The translations under genes were made by a program, and so were the position numbers. 64,000 nt of DNA from Tilletia caries (taxonomy: Eukaryota; Basidiomycota; Exobasidiomycetes; Tilletiales; Tilletiaceae). Under the pieces are notes generated by a model. It was not told the origin of the DNA. It was given only the letters and a program-made list of their open reading frames with translations, and made no database searches. Numbering within the stretch: position 1 is the stretch's first letter; each line of letters starts with the position of its first letter. Positions 24,177 to 36,398 of the stretch are shown here, piece by piece. The stretch covers positions 124,001 through 188,000 of the forward strand of contig JALUTQ010000037.1 of assembly GCA_032718865.1 (NCBI GenBank), read 5' to 3'.

Positions 24177-27100
24177 ATGGTCGGGGAAGGTCCGAGTATC
24201 TTTCGCAACCTGGAGCGGCGCGTGTTTCAGTCTCATCCTGAGCGCTTCGAGATGCTCGAATCCGAATTGGACAACTTTCTTCGTCAGGAGAACGGCTACG
24301 CTGTTTTCAACAAGCCCACCAACAAAAACGCAAGTCGTAATGTCAACATCAAATCTAGTAAGTTGCTGAATGACTGGTCTTGTAGATGCTGCAGCACTTG
24401 GCATCCGCCTGTGGCCTGCGCCGAGCGCGTCTGCTGTGTGCGTACGAGTCGCGACTTGCTGTTCTCGTTAACCTGTGGGCTGCGCAATCTTTGGGGTCAA
24501 TGGTAGGATGATGCAGATGATTGGAGCTTGGAGGATGGCCATTCTTGCTTCTGGTCATTTCACTAATCATTTTTCTTCGTTCTGTCTAGATAATCTTCGT
24601 AGGGACTACAGAGCGACATTCACCGCCCGCTGCAGCTGCTCTGGCACATATTCCGACAGAAGGAACCCAGATCTGTCTCCCCAGAAGCGTCGGATCACAG
24701 GAGCGGCCACCAGCTCCTACAAAGTACGTATCGCATACGCGCGTCATGATTGGCCGCTTCAGGCTTGGTCGCGTTGCTGACCACTTGATGTTTAACGCTC
24801 CATAATGGCTTAAAGGTGGAGTGTCCAGCCAAGATCAAGATAGAGATCGCTGCTCCGCTCAGGCGGACCGTAGCCGCGAGCACCTCCTCTTCCGTCGGCA
24901 CCTCGGTGACCGCCCTTGGTTCTGCTTCTCCTTCGTCGCTCCCAGGTCCCTCTCGCGACGACAGCATCGTTAAGGTGGAATACTATTGGAAGCACGAAGG
25001 ACACGAGCCTGGATCTCTCGCCGACATGGCCAAACAACGAAACTGTCAGCCGGTTCGTGATTGGATCGAAACACAAGTAAAAGCGGGCCGCACCGTCAAT
25101 CAGATAATGGGGGCGGCACGTTTGAGCTTGGAGCAATTGCGATCGGTGAGCTTGTGACACAATTCACAACAACAGTGTGATGTTTGAACCTAGTCTCAAT
25201 GTCTCATGCCCTAGTCTCACGATACTTACTCCACTTGTATCCTTACTTCAGATCATGCAAAACACTACCACCACAATCGATGCCAGTATAAGGGTACGCT
25301 ACAACGACGTTTACAACATCACGCGCCGCCTCAAAGTCGAACGTGCTCAGAAAAGCGCAGACGGCAGGCAATCGTGTGATAGATGGGCTCAAGAGCTGTC
25401 AGGCGAAGGCTGGTGTGCTTCGTTCGTAGATTCGTTGCAACTCAGTGCCACGAATGAGAAGGTATGGGCGATGTTTCTCATGTCTCCAGTCGGTAAAGAG
25501 GTGAGCTGATTCGTTGACGAAGACCTGTTCTTTGTCTTTTGCCTGTATGCGAATGCTTGACATATGACTGACGTAAAGGTGGTTGGCAGGTTCTGTGCAA
25601 ACCAGGATCAGCGGTGTGGTGCTTGGACTCTACTCATAACACAGGATACGGAATGTCTCGCAACGAGAAGATGTTTCTAACTACCATCATCGTCCGAAGC
25701 CAAGACACGGGAACTGGATTTCCAGCCGCGTTCATGCTCACACCTTCGGAAACCCAGTGAGTCGATACTTCCAGTCTCTTCATCCTTCCTTTTGCTTCTT
25801 TCGTCTCTCGAATCACGGTTGGGAGGGTGTCCCTTCTCTCATTTTTCGTTGGTCAACGCGCTTCTTCCACTCTCCAGTGGGGCGATATGCTGCTCGGACC
25901 TGGCACCGGCATGGCGCACAGATGTGCTATCCTTGACCGTTCTCGACGATGTTAACGCTTAGCGTTGACTCTTTACTGATTGTACCTTTTGTTACCTCCC
26001 TTGCGTGTGCGATGTGGCTCTCAGGATCCCTTTGACGCATTTTCTCCATTGGTTGCGTGCGCGAGTTCCAGCCCCGAGTGACATCATGGTGGACTGTTTA
26101 GCAACCGAAAAAGCGGTCATCGACAGCGCATTCAGCTCTCACGCAAGTCCACCACGCATTCTTCTGTGCCAGTGGCACGTCCTCCGAGCTTGGGAGGAGA
26201 ACATCAAGGACAAGATAAAGTTACGACGTGAGTTGTTACCTGGGGTTCCTGGTCCTGGTTCCCTTCCTCTATCCCACATCATCGAACATCCTAGCCCGGT
26301 CCCACCTCTGTCCACACCACCCATTGACCCATTGACCTCTTATTTGCTGGTGAAATTCTGGTTGTGGCCCTTTAACTTTTGCCGTGGGGCATCGTCTCCA
26401 TTCTCAAGCCATTGTGGCTATCTCTGCTAGACGCGCTGATCCATTCTCTTTGATTTCAATCCATCAGGCTTGGACGACATTGGCTGTGCCCAGTCTCGCG
26501 AGCTGCAGACTACCTGTCGCGCTCTGCTACGCAATTTGGTCTACGCTCGCTCGCCCGAAACATTTCAGCAGCTGCTAGCGGAGTTTCAGAGAGAGTGGGG
26601 CATGTTCTTTCCCGACTTCCTTGCTTACTTCCGTCGGGAATGGCAGGTCAAGCGTCCGCCTTCATCATGGTCCATGGCGTTCAGGAAGGTGAGCACACCC
26701 TCATTTCGGACTTTGTCAGATGCGCGTGCCATCAGGTGGTCACGATGCTGACGGGCCTATGATCTCTCTGATCTTCACTTGTTAGCATGCCCACTTTGGT
26801 ATAGACACGAACAACTATGTGGAGAGCTGGCACGGGACGTTAAAGGTGTAGTATGATGGTGGTAATAATGATGTGGTAGGCTTTGATTGCTGTTGTGCTG
26901 ATTGGGTTCTTGTATAATCCTTTCCGTCACGCTTCCCTTCGATTACAGATGAATTACCTTGGACTTATCAGAAAGCAGCGCGTGGATCGTGTGATTCTTG
27001 TCCTGGCACGAGAGGTCGTCCCGGACTATGCGCGACGCCTGACGCAATGCATGAAGGGTGAGCCAGATTCTGAAGTCACGATGGTCCTCATGCCCGCGGG

Positions 27101-27865
27101 CTGCGGGCCCAGGGAATACATGGCTGAATTGCTCTTCCCCATCACCAGGAATTGCTCAAAGGAGTTTTTGCGCACAAGAAAAGGAGGCGCGCAAGGTACC
27201 GTACGGTCTGCAGTGGACTCAGGTTGCTGAAATGGTTGAAGGGGACGTCGAGGGTTCTGTGAGTTATCAGAGGAAAGGGACGGACAACGTCGCGTGAGGG
27301 AGCTGCGGGTTCTGTTGGTACTTGGTAGACGTCAAGCTTCCATTATTTGCTCATGTACCTTTCTTCGCATTTGCAGCTTTCGATCGTCGCAAGTAGTGGT
27401 TCTCACTCCTACAAGGTCGACTTTAACCTCACAAAATGCACTTGCCCTCACTACGCCGCTACGCACCTGGCATGTAAGCACATGTTCATAGCCAGCCGCT
27501 TCCTAGGACAGCCTCTCTCGGGCATTCCACCAGTGCCAGCAACTCAGCTTCCGCAGCACCCGACCTCGCCATGCCCGGTAGTAGCACCGTCCTCTACTAC
27601 GACCGCCTCAGCAGCGGTATCAGCACTCCCGACGACAATTGTAGGAAGTGTTGTTGCCGAGGCTGTCTTAGCGGAGGACAAATGCATTCAAGAGAAGAAG
27701 GATCTCCTAGAGCAGGCATTAAAGGAGATTCGAAGGACCGAGGCAGCTTTGCAGACACTTCTTAGGATCGACTCTGCCAAAGTACATGCTCGAACCAGTC
27801 GCTCACAGCTACAGCAGATGGTTGCAGAGCTGACTGGGGCTCGACGCTCTGTGGAATCAATGTAG
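24177..27865 (+). CDS. MULE/FAR1-like transposase with SWIM zinc finger
   Basis: Encodes a Mutator-superfamily DDE transposase, or a FAR1-like transcription factor derived from one. About ten exons: 24177-24357, 24590-24723, 24816-25146, 25252-25500, 25591-25758, 26025-26230, 26468-26688, 26788-26846, 26949-27057, 27165-27258 and 27377-27865, each joined in frame. The N-terminal FAR1-type zinc region is split over exons 2-3 (RCSCSGTYSDRR, then VECPAKIKIEI). The DDE core shows WCLDSTHNT, then IMVDCLATEKAV with LLCQWHVLRAW (MULE CxxxH signature), then TNNYVESWHGTLK, giving D, D and E candidates. The C-terminal SWIM finger is CTCPHYAATHLACKH. All motifs are intact, so the product could be functional. 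A coiled-coil-like Glu/Lys-rich tail follows. No TIR or 9-bp duplication was found, so domestication is possible. Confidence 0.82.
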
Positions 27866-29684
27866 GCAACCTAATGCTTTTTTTGGAACTCTCGTACATG
27901 TTTGTGGCCTCTTTATCCGCACTTGTTCAACAAACTATCTTACTACTGCACGAATTGAGATGGGAACAGCTCTGAGTGAAAGAACTGTGGGAGATGTGAA
28001 CGACTGAACGTACGGCAATCTGCAATGGGCACGATGGCAAGCGCGAAAGGGGTGGTACTGACTCGGACGTTGACTGATGATACTGTACATTCTCACTGTC
28101 CATCACACCTGCAACGTCTTTCTCAATCGTTATTTGCGTGTATTGCCAGCGTGCTTCAGCACGGAATGTCCGAATTGATGCTGAGAGAGCTGAACTAAGA
28201 GATGTGAAAAGACAAGAAAGAAAAGAGAGCAGAAGAGGAAAGTGAAAAAGTCGTGGAGATGCGTGTCCTCGTCAGCTCCTTTGCTTCTGTAAATCCAATG
28301 ATCATCGCTCTCAACAATGTCAGTAAGTCTTGTTCGTCTATCATCCACCGACTGTTAAGGGAAAAGATATGAGTTATGGATGAGACTGTGGGCAGTGAGA
28401 GCAAGTCAGCAAAACGCGAGCAATGAGAAATTGAGAATTGAGCTTGAGCTGCGAACGGGTTTTTCCACATTCCTTTTTGCCAGAGATCTCCGTCTCCTTT
28501 TTCCGTTAGCCTCGTCGAAGCCACGAAGAGCAGCGCCGTATCCATGTATATCATCTGTGAGAGCGACAGTATGGATGACAGAAGAGGGAGGGTCCTGATG
28601 CATCACAAGTGGGTATCAGATAACTGCAGAGAACAACAGAAGGTGACATCCAACAACGAAAGGCAATCAGCACTCAGCAGGATCTGGTATGCCAACATAC
28701 GGTACGCACGCACAGTCGCACACGGTCTGGAAGATGAAAGGAAAGAAGAGTGAACATAGAATGGGGTATGACGAACAATCAGTCAATTTTCGGTGCGTCT
28801 GTTTCTGCGGAAAGGACATGAGGCTTGAGGGAGAGATATCAGCGACAAACAAGAGATACAGCACGAAGAACCTTTCGCCCAACAATAGCGTGATCATAGT
28901 CAGTGATTCAGAAAACAATTAAAAGCCATGTCCGCCGCCAGGAAGTGCTGCGTCCGATAAAGGTAAGCACGCGAGGGGATGGTGCAAACCCATGTGCAGA
29001 AGGGGTGGGACTGTGGGAGGGCAATAAGGGAAATCAGGATCTCGAACCTGTGGCCTGAAGGATCAGGGATGGACCTTCACCGCTTGACTGATAACAGACA
29101 TTGCGAGAGTCTCTTTGCGATCCTTTTATGGCTAAGTGCGTGGAATGTGGACGTCCTGGATTGACGCACTGGGTCAGGAAGGATTCTAGTAACAGCGCAG
29201 AAGTCATAGACGGAAAATGACGACCGCGATAAAGGTGTCCGTCGCCACCGACGAATAAGCATGAACGAAGTTGAATGCGTTCCCTGATGCCTCAGCTCAT
29301 ATGTAACCAACCCCCCGCCCCCCTCCTCACATCCGTTGAGATTTGAGAAACTGACATCACTGCTACCATGGGGGTTGTTTTAAAGGGGTCTGAAACGCTT
29401 CTGGAACGCACGTGTTTACCCCGTGTCAAAATTTTGTACAGTGTGTGTGACCAGAAAGTCTCGCAAAAGTTACCAGAAAATCAAAACATCATATGTACAC
29501 GAGGTTTATCACAGAATGGTACGGTAATTTGATTTTATCCCAGGATGGTACGAAAAGCAAAAATATCACAGGATGGTATGTACGCTGTGAAAATTATTTT
29601 TACATATCCTCATTGCCTGCCGAAAGTGTCCCTCAACTCTCAAGGTATGCAAAATTACTGACTCTGTGCTGGTACGCTGCTCTC
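27866..29684. other. 1.8 kb without a recognisable gene
   Basis: Short open frames only. A tRNA-like B-box sequence on the minus strand near 29040 (GGTTCGAGATCC) has no matching acceptor stem and is not called as a tRNA. Confidence 0.5.
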
Positions 29685-29750
29685 CACGTGGTCTCCACAT
29701 GGCGCCTCCACATGGTCTCCACATGGCGCCTCCACATGGTCTCCACATAA
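29685..29750. repeat. 24-bp minisatellite
   Basis: About three tandem copies of a unit built from ctccacatggt and ctccacatggcgc, ending at ccacataac. It reads as GDHVEAPC-like repeats in one frame, but that frame has no other support. Confidence 0.85.
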
Positions 29751-29924
29751 CTCTTTCCGACTTATCCCTCTCTTCCTTTTCATTCCGCTTTGCTCCGTTC
29801 TCGCTGTCTCGGCCGAGTTCTTTCTCACTCCTGCTTCCTCATCGTTGCGCAATGGTTCGCCCTCCCTCATGGTCGGCCTCATTCCCTCTCCTCTCTTCCT
29901 CGCAAACCACTCCTAACAAGCACT

Positions 29925-31123
29925 CAGAGGTCGGCATGAGTATGGGTAAACCTTGGGTATACCCAGTACTGTACCCAAGTCCTTGGGTACAGTCTTGGGT
30001 ATGAGCTGTCAGATACCCAAGTTTCAATACTTGAGTATTACCTGGGTAATACTCACCGTACCCAAGATCAGGCCTCGGCAACTTCCTTCACTTCGTATAC
30101 TTTGTAACTTGGAAGTGAGAACTAGTAGTGAAACTTTCACTATACTTTGGCCTCCGAGCCGTCGAAAAAAAGATAGTGAACTTTCACTTTGGTGGGGCCG
30201 GGAAAGTGAAGAAAGTATGGAGATAGTGAGTTCGTCTTCATGTTGAACTTGAAGTCACTTGCTATCACTAGTAGTGCGGCCAAGTTAAGGTAGTCGCTAG
30301 TAAGTATAAAGTAACTATCCAGTCAGGAAAGTAACTAATAGTTTACTACCCCAGTTGATATCAACACTTTATGATATTATTAGACACTCCTCATTTCACA
30401 TCACTTTGTAAAACTCTTGCAACTATCTTCACTACCTAGTGACTTGGTACTTGGTAGAGCTTTGATGAGACAAAACCAGGGACCACCGCGGTCTTCTATG
30501 TGGCCGCAACGGTCGCAAAAAGCGCTCAAACTAGTAGTCACTATCTCAACTTTTCATAACTAAACTATACTTTGTCGGCCGGCTGAGACCTTCACTTTCA
30601 CTTTCACTATACTTTGTCCGAAAAATTGCTCACTATCTTCACTTGCCGAGCTCTGCCCAAGATGTACCCAAGAATGTACCCACTTTTTACGCAACAAAAG
30701 TTGGCATTCACATCCTCTTTTGTGCATTCGAATACACATAACTGATAACACAATAGTGACCAGCCTTTCAGAAAACCCAGTTATGGCTTTATTTCACATG
30801 CTCACATACGTCAATACGTGATACGATCCCTCAGGAGTCAGGACACACAGTGGATCTACCGATTGATTACCACTGATAGTGACATAGTGACAACTTCAGC
30901 AACTATAGTGATGAACGTAGTGACTATAGTGACAGCTGCAGCAACTATAGTGACAGATGTTGTGACTATAGTGATTATGGCTGTCACTATAGTAGCTGTC
31001 ACTATAGTGATACCTGACTAACCAAAATACTCGCGAGTATCGATCTCGTCGGAGAAAATACTTGTACCCAAGAGTACAGTATCGTTGGTCGAATACCCAA
31101 GACTGTACCCATGCCGACCTCTG
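29925..31123. mobile_element. hAT-like non-autonomous element, TACCCAAG family
   Basis: Perfect 8-bp target duplication CAAGCACT (29917-29924 and 31124-31131). The terminal inverted repeat is CAGAGGTCGGCAT at both ends, followed by imperfect TGGGTA-rich sequence. The ends fit the hAT consensus YARNG and the duplication length fits hAT. Near both ends the interior is made of TACCCAAG and its complement in both orientations. The region 30885-31015 is a different array of ACTATAGTG/AGTGAC motifs. No transposase is encoded. A second element (30069-30655) is inserted inside it. Without that, the element is about 600 bp long. Confidence 0.88.
30069..30655. mobile_element. hAT-like non-autonomous element nested in the previous one, AGTGA family
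   Basis: Target duplication CCCAAGAT (30061-30068 and 30656-30663). Terminal inverted repeats are CAGGCCTCGGCAA (left) and CAGAGCTCGGCAA (right, read inwards), one or two mismatches. The interior consists of AGTGAAA, CACTTTCAC, ACTATACTTTG and AACTAGTAGTG motifs in both orientations. The target was itself a TACCCAAG-type microrepeat of the host element. Confidence 0.88.
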
Positions 31124-31131
31124 CAAGCACT

Positions 31132-32999
31132 CTTCCTCTTTATATATCGCACTCTTCCTTTGTAGCTATTTTCCTCTTCGATCATCAATCATCATATCCT
31201 CTCTCTCTTCTCACTCGGGTCTGCGTTGCAGCCTTTCTTCCTAACCGCAGGTTAGTACATTCTTTTACCATGACAGACTCCCTCCCCTCTCCCCGCTGAC
31301 CCGCTCAGAATGTAATCTTCTATAGGACAGTTCAGCTCTTAGAGCCCGTACAGTCGGCAATGTGATTCTTGGAAATAGATTTTGGCATGATTCTCAACTT
31401 GAATGGTTTCGACCACATGATTCTACACAGCGGTTCAACGCCAAAAACACGCTTGCAAAAGCACAGTGTGTACAGCTACAGATGGTCATCGGCCCAGGAT
31501 TGATCCAACTCTCTGCCACGTTTTCTTGTGATAATCATCTTCTCACATCGTCGTCTTTGTCACAGATCACTAATCACAGCACCTGCTACATACTCGCACC
31601 ACCGTTTCTTGCACATCAAACAGTGAGTCTCTCTTGCATATCTCCTTTCACTTCCGCGCTGCTGTTAACCCTTTCCTTTGCGCGCAGCTCAGAGTCTTCG
31701 GTCACGCGTTCCCGCACCTCGAGCCACCATCCCCGCGTACGGTAGACGGCTACCATTCCGTGAGCATGACACCCTCCGAGTCCCGAGATACTTCCTGTGC
31801 TTGTGCTGACGTGGACACCTTTCGCCTTTCCCACCTAGTCTCTACAGCACACTGCACAGGAGTGTCTCATTGCCTCTAATCTTCGTCGATCAAGGTCTCA
31901 AGGATCTGCTCGCTGCGCGTGAGGGCGTCCCATCATCGTGAGTAGCGAGTCAACCCACGAGTCTGCGCACGCACAGACCACAGTGAATACCTTGACTGAC
32001 TCATTCGGCTCTTCTATTCCTATCTGCTACCTTCTACTTCTACAGAACATTCATTCGAATCTCAGGCGCGCTTTCCTGCTGGTGAGACTGCAGCATCAAG
32101 TTCATGCCGGTGTGCTTCATCGATCATGCTAACTCTCGAAACTCTTTCCTTATATTCAGATCATCAAATTTACTGCGGCCCGCAGCGGCATTGGGCGTGT
32201 TCTGCTGCCGTTCTGCTGTGTTCTTGCCTCTCGTCCGTCGAGTGAGTATTTGGTTCCCCATGCGTTTTGCTCGTGCAGACAAACGCGCATGTTTTGACTG
32301 TGTCTCTTTCCATCATTTTTTTACAGACGACATTAATCAATCAATTGTAGGCTTCTCTCACCCGCGTTGCTCGATATCGACCACTTTACTGTTCCAATGT
32401 TTATGTCGCTCTAGCAGTTCACACTTCACGAGTCACGTTGAGAATATCTGTCCAGTGCACGTGTCTGGTGAGATTCTTGACTCTCCACTTATACCATTTG
32501 TTCCCAACTTTCACAATAAAGTATTGACACTCTTCCATGAAGCCCGCCCATAGACCTTGTTCACAGGCGATCAAGGCTCGGAGCGGCGTGCACGGTTTGT
32601 GAGTGGCGTTTTCTGTTTTGACCTTGCGTTGGCCGCATGCTGCATGGCTCACATTTTGTATTCCTTGGACACAGCATATTCTCAAACCTATTCAAATACA
32701 GCCCTTTTTCCTCGTCTTTCCTGCGTGTTCCGAGCGTTTTCAACTGTCTGTTCCTGTCAATCTCTTGGATAACCAGTGAGTGTATTTCAGACAGATCGTT
32801 CTCAGGATTTTCATGGTGATATTTACTATTGAGTGATCTTTCATCTTATTACCTTACAACTTCAGATATGGCCCCATCGACATCAAACCGTCGGTCATAA
32901 TTGCACAAGGCCGTCGTTTTCGTGGGAGTGGCGGTAGCTTTACACGCTTCTCGATATTTGGTCAAAGAGCGGGGTCATAGCCGATCGGACCTAGGACAG
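31132..32999. other. Upstream region of the interrupted Harbinger-like gene; unassigned
   Basis: Several segments look like exons of a plus-strand gene. Examples are about 31840-31935, where the frame reads SLPLIFVDQGLKDLLAAR up to a gtgagt donor, and 32160-32240, which starts after a cag and ends at a gtgagt donor. I cannot name a family. They may be upstream exons of the gene whose next recognisable exon is at 33000. A 26-bp sequence at 31341-31366 recurs inverted at 58938-58963. Confidence 0.35.
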
Positions 33000-33054
33000 A
33001 TGAAAGTTGCGCAGTGGTTGAGAGTCCGTGGTACTACAGGCCGGGACATCCTGG
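33000..33054 (+). pseudogene. PIF/Harbinger-like transposase, first half of an interrupted exon
   Basis: After a cag acceptor the frame reads MKVAQWLRVRGTTGRDIL and stops being coding exactly where a hAT-like element begins. The same frame resumes at 56800 with LGMSASTFITLERMLK, giving the N-terminal pattern typical of PIF/Harbinger (DDE_Tnp_4) transposases. The exon is thus cut by the element whose halves are at 33055-33249 and 56327-56799, and by everything between them. The 8 bp next to the break are CATCCTGG here and CATGCTGG on the far side, a target duplication with one change. Confidence 0.6.
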
Positions 33055-33249
33055 TAAGGTTGTCCCCGGAGTAACGCGGAGGGTTCCGCCTCCGCACTTC
33101 CAAATTCCGCCGGAATTTTGACTTTTTGAGGCGAGCTCCGCCTCCGCAGACTAAGACAGAGCTGAAAAAACCCAGCTCCACGTTCCGACGGAATTATGCA
33201 AAAGTTGAAATCCCAGCTCCGCGCTCCACGTTTTTCCTGTGCATTTTCA
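33055..33249 (-). mobile_element. Right-end half of a hAT-like CGGAG element
   Basis: Starts TAAGGTTGTCCCCGGAGT and runs closely parallel to the right end of the complete element at 54870-55654, in reverse orientation, as far as GCATTTTCA. There it stops abruptly. The complementary half, starting with the same nine bases, is at 56327-56799. In the complete copy the bases at this point are GCGTTTTCA, so the A is private to these two halves. That supports their being one element split by an insertion. Confidence 0.85.
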
Positions 33250-33529
33250 CCTGTGGCATGCATCATTTATTGCCCGCAGGGCATTAGAACAGGACTAATT
33301 GAATTAAGGACAGAGGGCTATAAGTTAGAGTTTCCCCCCCAACTACCCCAACTACACTCACGTGTGGGTTAACTGCTGCTCCGTCTGAACCTGACCGCCT
33401 GCACGCTTGACGTGGCAGCTGCATAGCAACTGACCAGGCCTGCCCAGCTCACGCGCTCACGCGCCAGACTGCCTGAGGTCGCGACGGCACGTCGCATCTT
33501 GCAAGGTCTTCACTTCCACCCGCTCCTCG

Positions 33530-34970
33530 ATGCAATGTGTCGACGTCGTCTGTGCCCTTTTACCCTTCTCCCGCACTTCCTTCCATCCTCTAACCTATTT
33601 CTTCCTTAGCGGCCGATTTCCGCTGCGGGTGTCCTCCGGCCTCCCTGCCCCGCAAATCAACCACGCATACATCTTCAGCAACCCAGGTTCGACAACAGTC
33701 TTTCGGTCACGTCCTCATTGGACGAGGCATGATTCATAACCCTTTCATCCGACATGCGCAACACTCAGAGCCACCAGATCAGGAACAGGTGCGTTGCTTT
33801 GCTGATGCCTGGGAAGCTTGGTCCTCACATTACGCATACTCACTGAGACACCGATACGGGATACCTTCATTCCTCTGCAGCATCGCCATCGACCGCATGT
33901 CCCTCATACGCATAGCAACATCATATGATCCTCGTTCCGGCGGACCTATTACCCACTCCGCGGAACGCAGCGTCCCCTCAACTATGTGGTACGTGGATTT
34001 GACTTCGTACCCCCTTCAGATGAAAGAGGTTAGAGGCTGACCGTCCCCTCGTCATCGTTTGCCCTGAAGACCTACGCCACGACACCTCAACCAGCCTTTC
34101 CGACTCCGGAGCCAGTCTGATCGTCAATCGATCACGCTCCATGAGGAACATGGTAGATTCATTCGCGTCGCTGCAGGCCATTCTTGGGCCACACCCACAT
34201 CCAGTCGGTATGCTCATGGACGCAGAACCAGTGATGCGGGCAGCGGGCCCAACAACATCCCCAAGGCTCCCGACGAATACTCGGGCATTAACGTCGAAGA
34301 CGGACTAAGCTCACCGTCCCCGACGCCGTACAACTTCTTCGCCCAGCAGAAGACCGCCGCCATCAACTTCCTGATCGGCGGGAACTTCCCCGCAAACCCA
34401 GACGCCATCAAGCAGGCACAGTTCCTATACGGCGCCGACCTCGGCTTCCACGCCTGGTACCACACGGTTCAGACCCCCCTCTCCAACGAAGACATTGTCG
34501 TCGAGCTCGGATGGACCATACAGATCACTACAATCTCAGCGGCGGCATCACCGCCGACTGGCGTCGTCCCCCGCAGGATGACGCCAACGCCCGTGTATTT
34601 TTAGTGGCCGGGGACTTTCTCGGACTCACTGCCATCATTTGAGATGCGGCAGGTCCATTGCCTCCGTCCACAAGGTCATCGACGACGCCGTCAAGCTGCC
34701 CAAACCCCAAGTTACCCGGTGTGAACCCGCTCTAGGACGATGTTACCACCTACTCCTTCAAGGCCTTTGTGGAGCACATCTGGGTCGCCATCAAGACCAA
34801 GGGATGGATCGCACAGCCTATCATAACCCCCCCCCCCCTCCCGGCCGCCAATGCGACCAAATCTACCTCACCCGTCACCTCCCAGACCAGCATGCTCAAG
34901 AGAGGCCGGATAACCATCTCTGGTACCGCCGGCCGGCGGTTCTGGCTCGGGATCATCGACAACCACTAGG
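33530..34970 (+). pseudogene. Decayed unidentified gene(s)
   Basis: Consecutive stretches read as plausible protein, but in changing frames and with stops between them. 33729-34040 reads from MIHNPFIRHAQHSEPPDQEQ. About 34040-34240 includes PLVIVCPEDLRHDTS. About 34236-34520 includes NNIPKAPDEYSGINVEDG and FLIGGNFPANPDAIKQAQF. About 34769-34968 ends with ISGTAGRRFWLGIIDNH. No standard intron signals join them. I recognise no family. The pattern suggests an old gene broken by indels. An alternative is several small exons that I have failed to splice. Confidence 0.4.
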
Positions 34971-35241
34971 GGCTCTAACTTGCGGCAGTACATCGACTAC
35001 CACCGGCAGTTCGTCAAGCAACCTCCGTGGCTCGGACACCTCCACGCTCCACCAGTGCCGCTTTGTCCCACAGAGTCAGGGACAGGATGGGGCGTCATTG
35101 TGCCGGTCCATTGTTACAACAGATCACCTCCCCTTACTCCCTTGCCTCACGTATGTATTTTCTTTCCCCCTTGTACCTATTACATCGACAGCCAGGAAAA
35201 AGAAAAAGCTAGCAGTTCAAAAATAGGAATGTGAAGAAAGA
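34971..35241. other. No feature recognised
   Basis: Short interval between the decayed plus-strand region and the minus-strand zinc-finger gene. The frame from about 34977 may be a further remnant of the same decayed gene. Confidence 0.3.
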
Positions 35242-36397
35242 TCAATTTGCCCCTCGGCGATGCCGACTGGTGGCTCCTAGCCTGACAATGTTGCCGTCAT
35301 CATCTACCTCTGGACGAGGAACCGCCTCTACTGAATGATTTAGGTTGTCTGAAAAGCAACCTGCACGACGCGGGTCGCCGTAGAGATGGACTCCTAGGTT
35401 CGACAATTGTTGTGAGGGTACGTATAGTTGAGTATGGCATATACGGCATTGCCATCGCTCTCGCGGGGTTACCGCACGCTTGGGTCCTGGCTTGGGTCCC
35501 CTTCGAACATCTCGCGTATCGAGACTCTCCCAGCCGAGGAAATGATAGTACTGCAAATATCCTAGGCAGGCACCGGTAAGGGCGTGACGAGCGTGGGCAC
35601 TCGGTGCGGTTTCGAGCATCTTCAAGACAGATTTGGGCGATAGGGGACCCCGGTAGTTTTGCGCCTGGCCGCCTCTTAGTTCTTCCTTGAGATCCCAGGT
35701 CGTTCCGCCCTTCCCGGTGTTGCCATCCCAAGGCTCGGCAACTATCTTCACTATGTAACTATGATAACTATATAGTTATAACTAATAGTGATAACTTGAC
35801 TATACTTTGGGCGGCGAAGCCGGCTAGAAAAAATAGTAGCTATAACTTTTTCAGATCGGCGCGGAGTAACTAATAGTTGAAATAGTTACAAAAAATTGCA
35901 CTTGGCTGATATAGCCACTAGATAGTCACTATGTAGTAGCTCCAGCTACTCCTAGTCACATATAGTCGCTATTTCAGTTACTCATAGCCACATATAGTGA
36001 CTATTTCACCCAAATATAACTTTTTGTGTTGGACAGGGGCTGGCTGAGACAGCTGCTGGATAGTTACTATATAGTAGCTTCAGTCACTTATAGCCACATA
36101 TAGTGACTATGTCGATCTCATTTTGTGCTGAACTAGTCACAGGTAGCTACTGGAAGTGACTATAGTGGCTATTTCAGCGAAAAAGACAACGAAAATTTTG
36201 CATGGCTGAAATAGTAACTATTAGTTTTTATAGTAGCTATATCTCACTTGACTATACTATTTCCCGCCGAGGTGACCACTCACTATAACTTGACTATACT
36301 ATTTCGCAGAAAAGTGGTAACTCTAGTAGCTTGCCGAGCCTTGTGCCATCCTCAGCGGTTTTGCTGTTCTGATCCGAGTACAAGATGGCACCGCGCC
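35242..36397 (-). pseudogene. Gene with BED-like zinc finger, interrupted by a hAT-like element
   Basis: The minus-strand frame from about 36397 reads WRGAILYSDQNSKTAEDG up to an element insertion, then continues after it (35728 downwards) with NTGKGGTTWDLKEEL, through APSAHARHALTGACL, to the stop at 35242. Skipping the element plus one copy of its 8-bp duplication keeps the frame, so the gene was open when hit. Near the C terminus WQCRICHTQLYVPSQQLSN and the following GVHLYGDPRRAGC have the spacing of a degenerate BED finger, a DNA-binding module common in hAT transposases and their relatives. No other domain is recognised. The start is not found. It may lie in or beyond the duplicated 503-bp block to the right. 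Confidence 0.5.
35729..36343. mobile_element. hAT-like non-autonomous element, TAGTTAC family
   Basis: Target duplication TGCCATCC (35721-35728 and 36344-36351). Terminal inverted repeat CAAGGCTCGGCAA at both ends, perfect over 13 bp and starting with YARNG. The interior is dominated by AACTATAGTT, TAGTCACTA, ATAGTAGC and similar motifs in both orientations. No coding capacity. Its TIR is close to that of the element at 43543-44130, so both probably used the same transposase. Confidence 0.92.
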
Positions 36398-36398
36398 A

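Noticed and set aside
29036..29100. Possible tRNA on the minus strand (GGTTCGAGATCC B box)
   Set aside because: No pairing acceptor stem and no anticodon stem of five pairs. At most a relic.
29493..29750. Short frames over the CACATGG minisatellite
   Set aside because: Open only because the repeat unit is a multiple of three.
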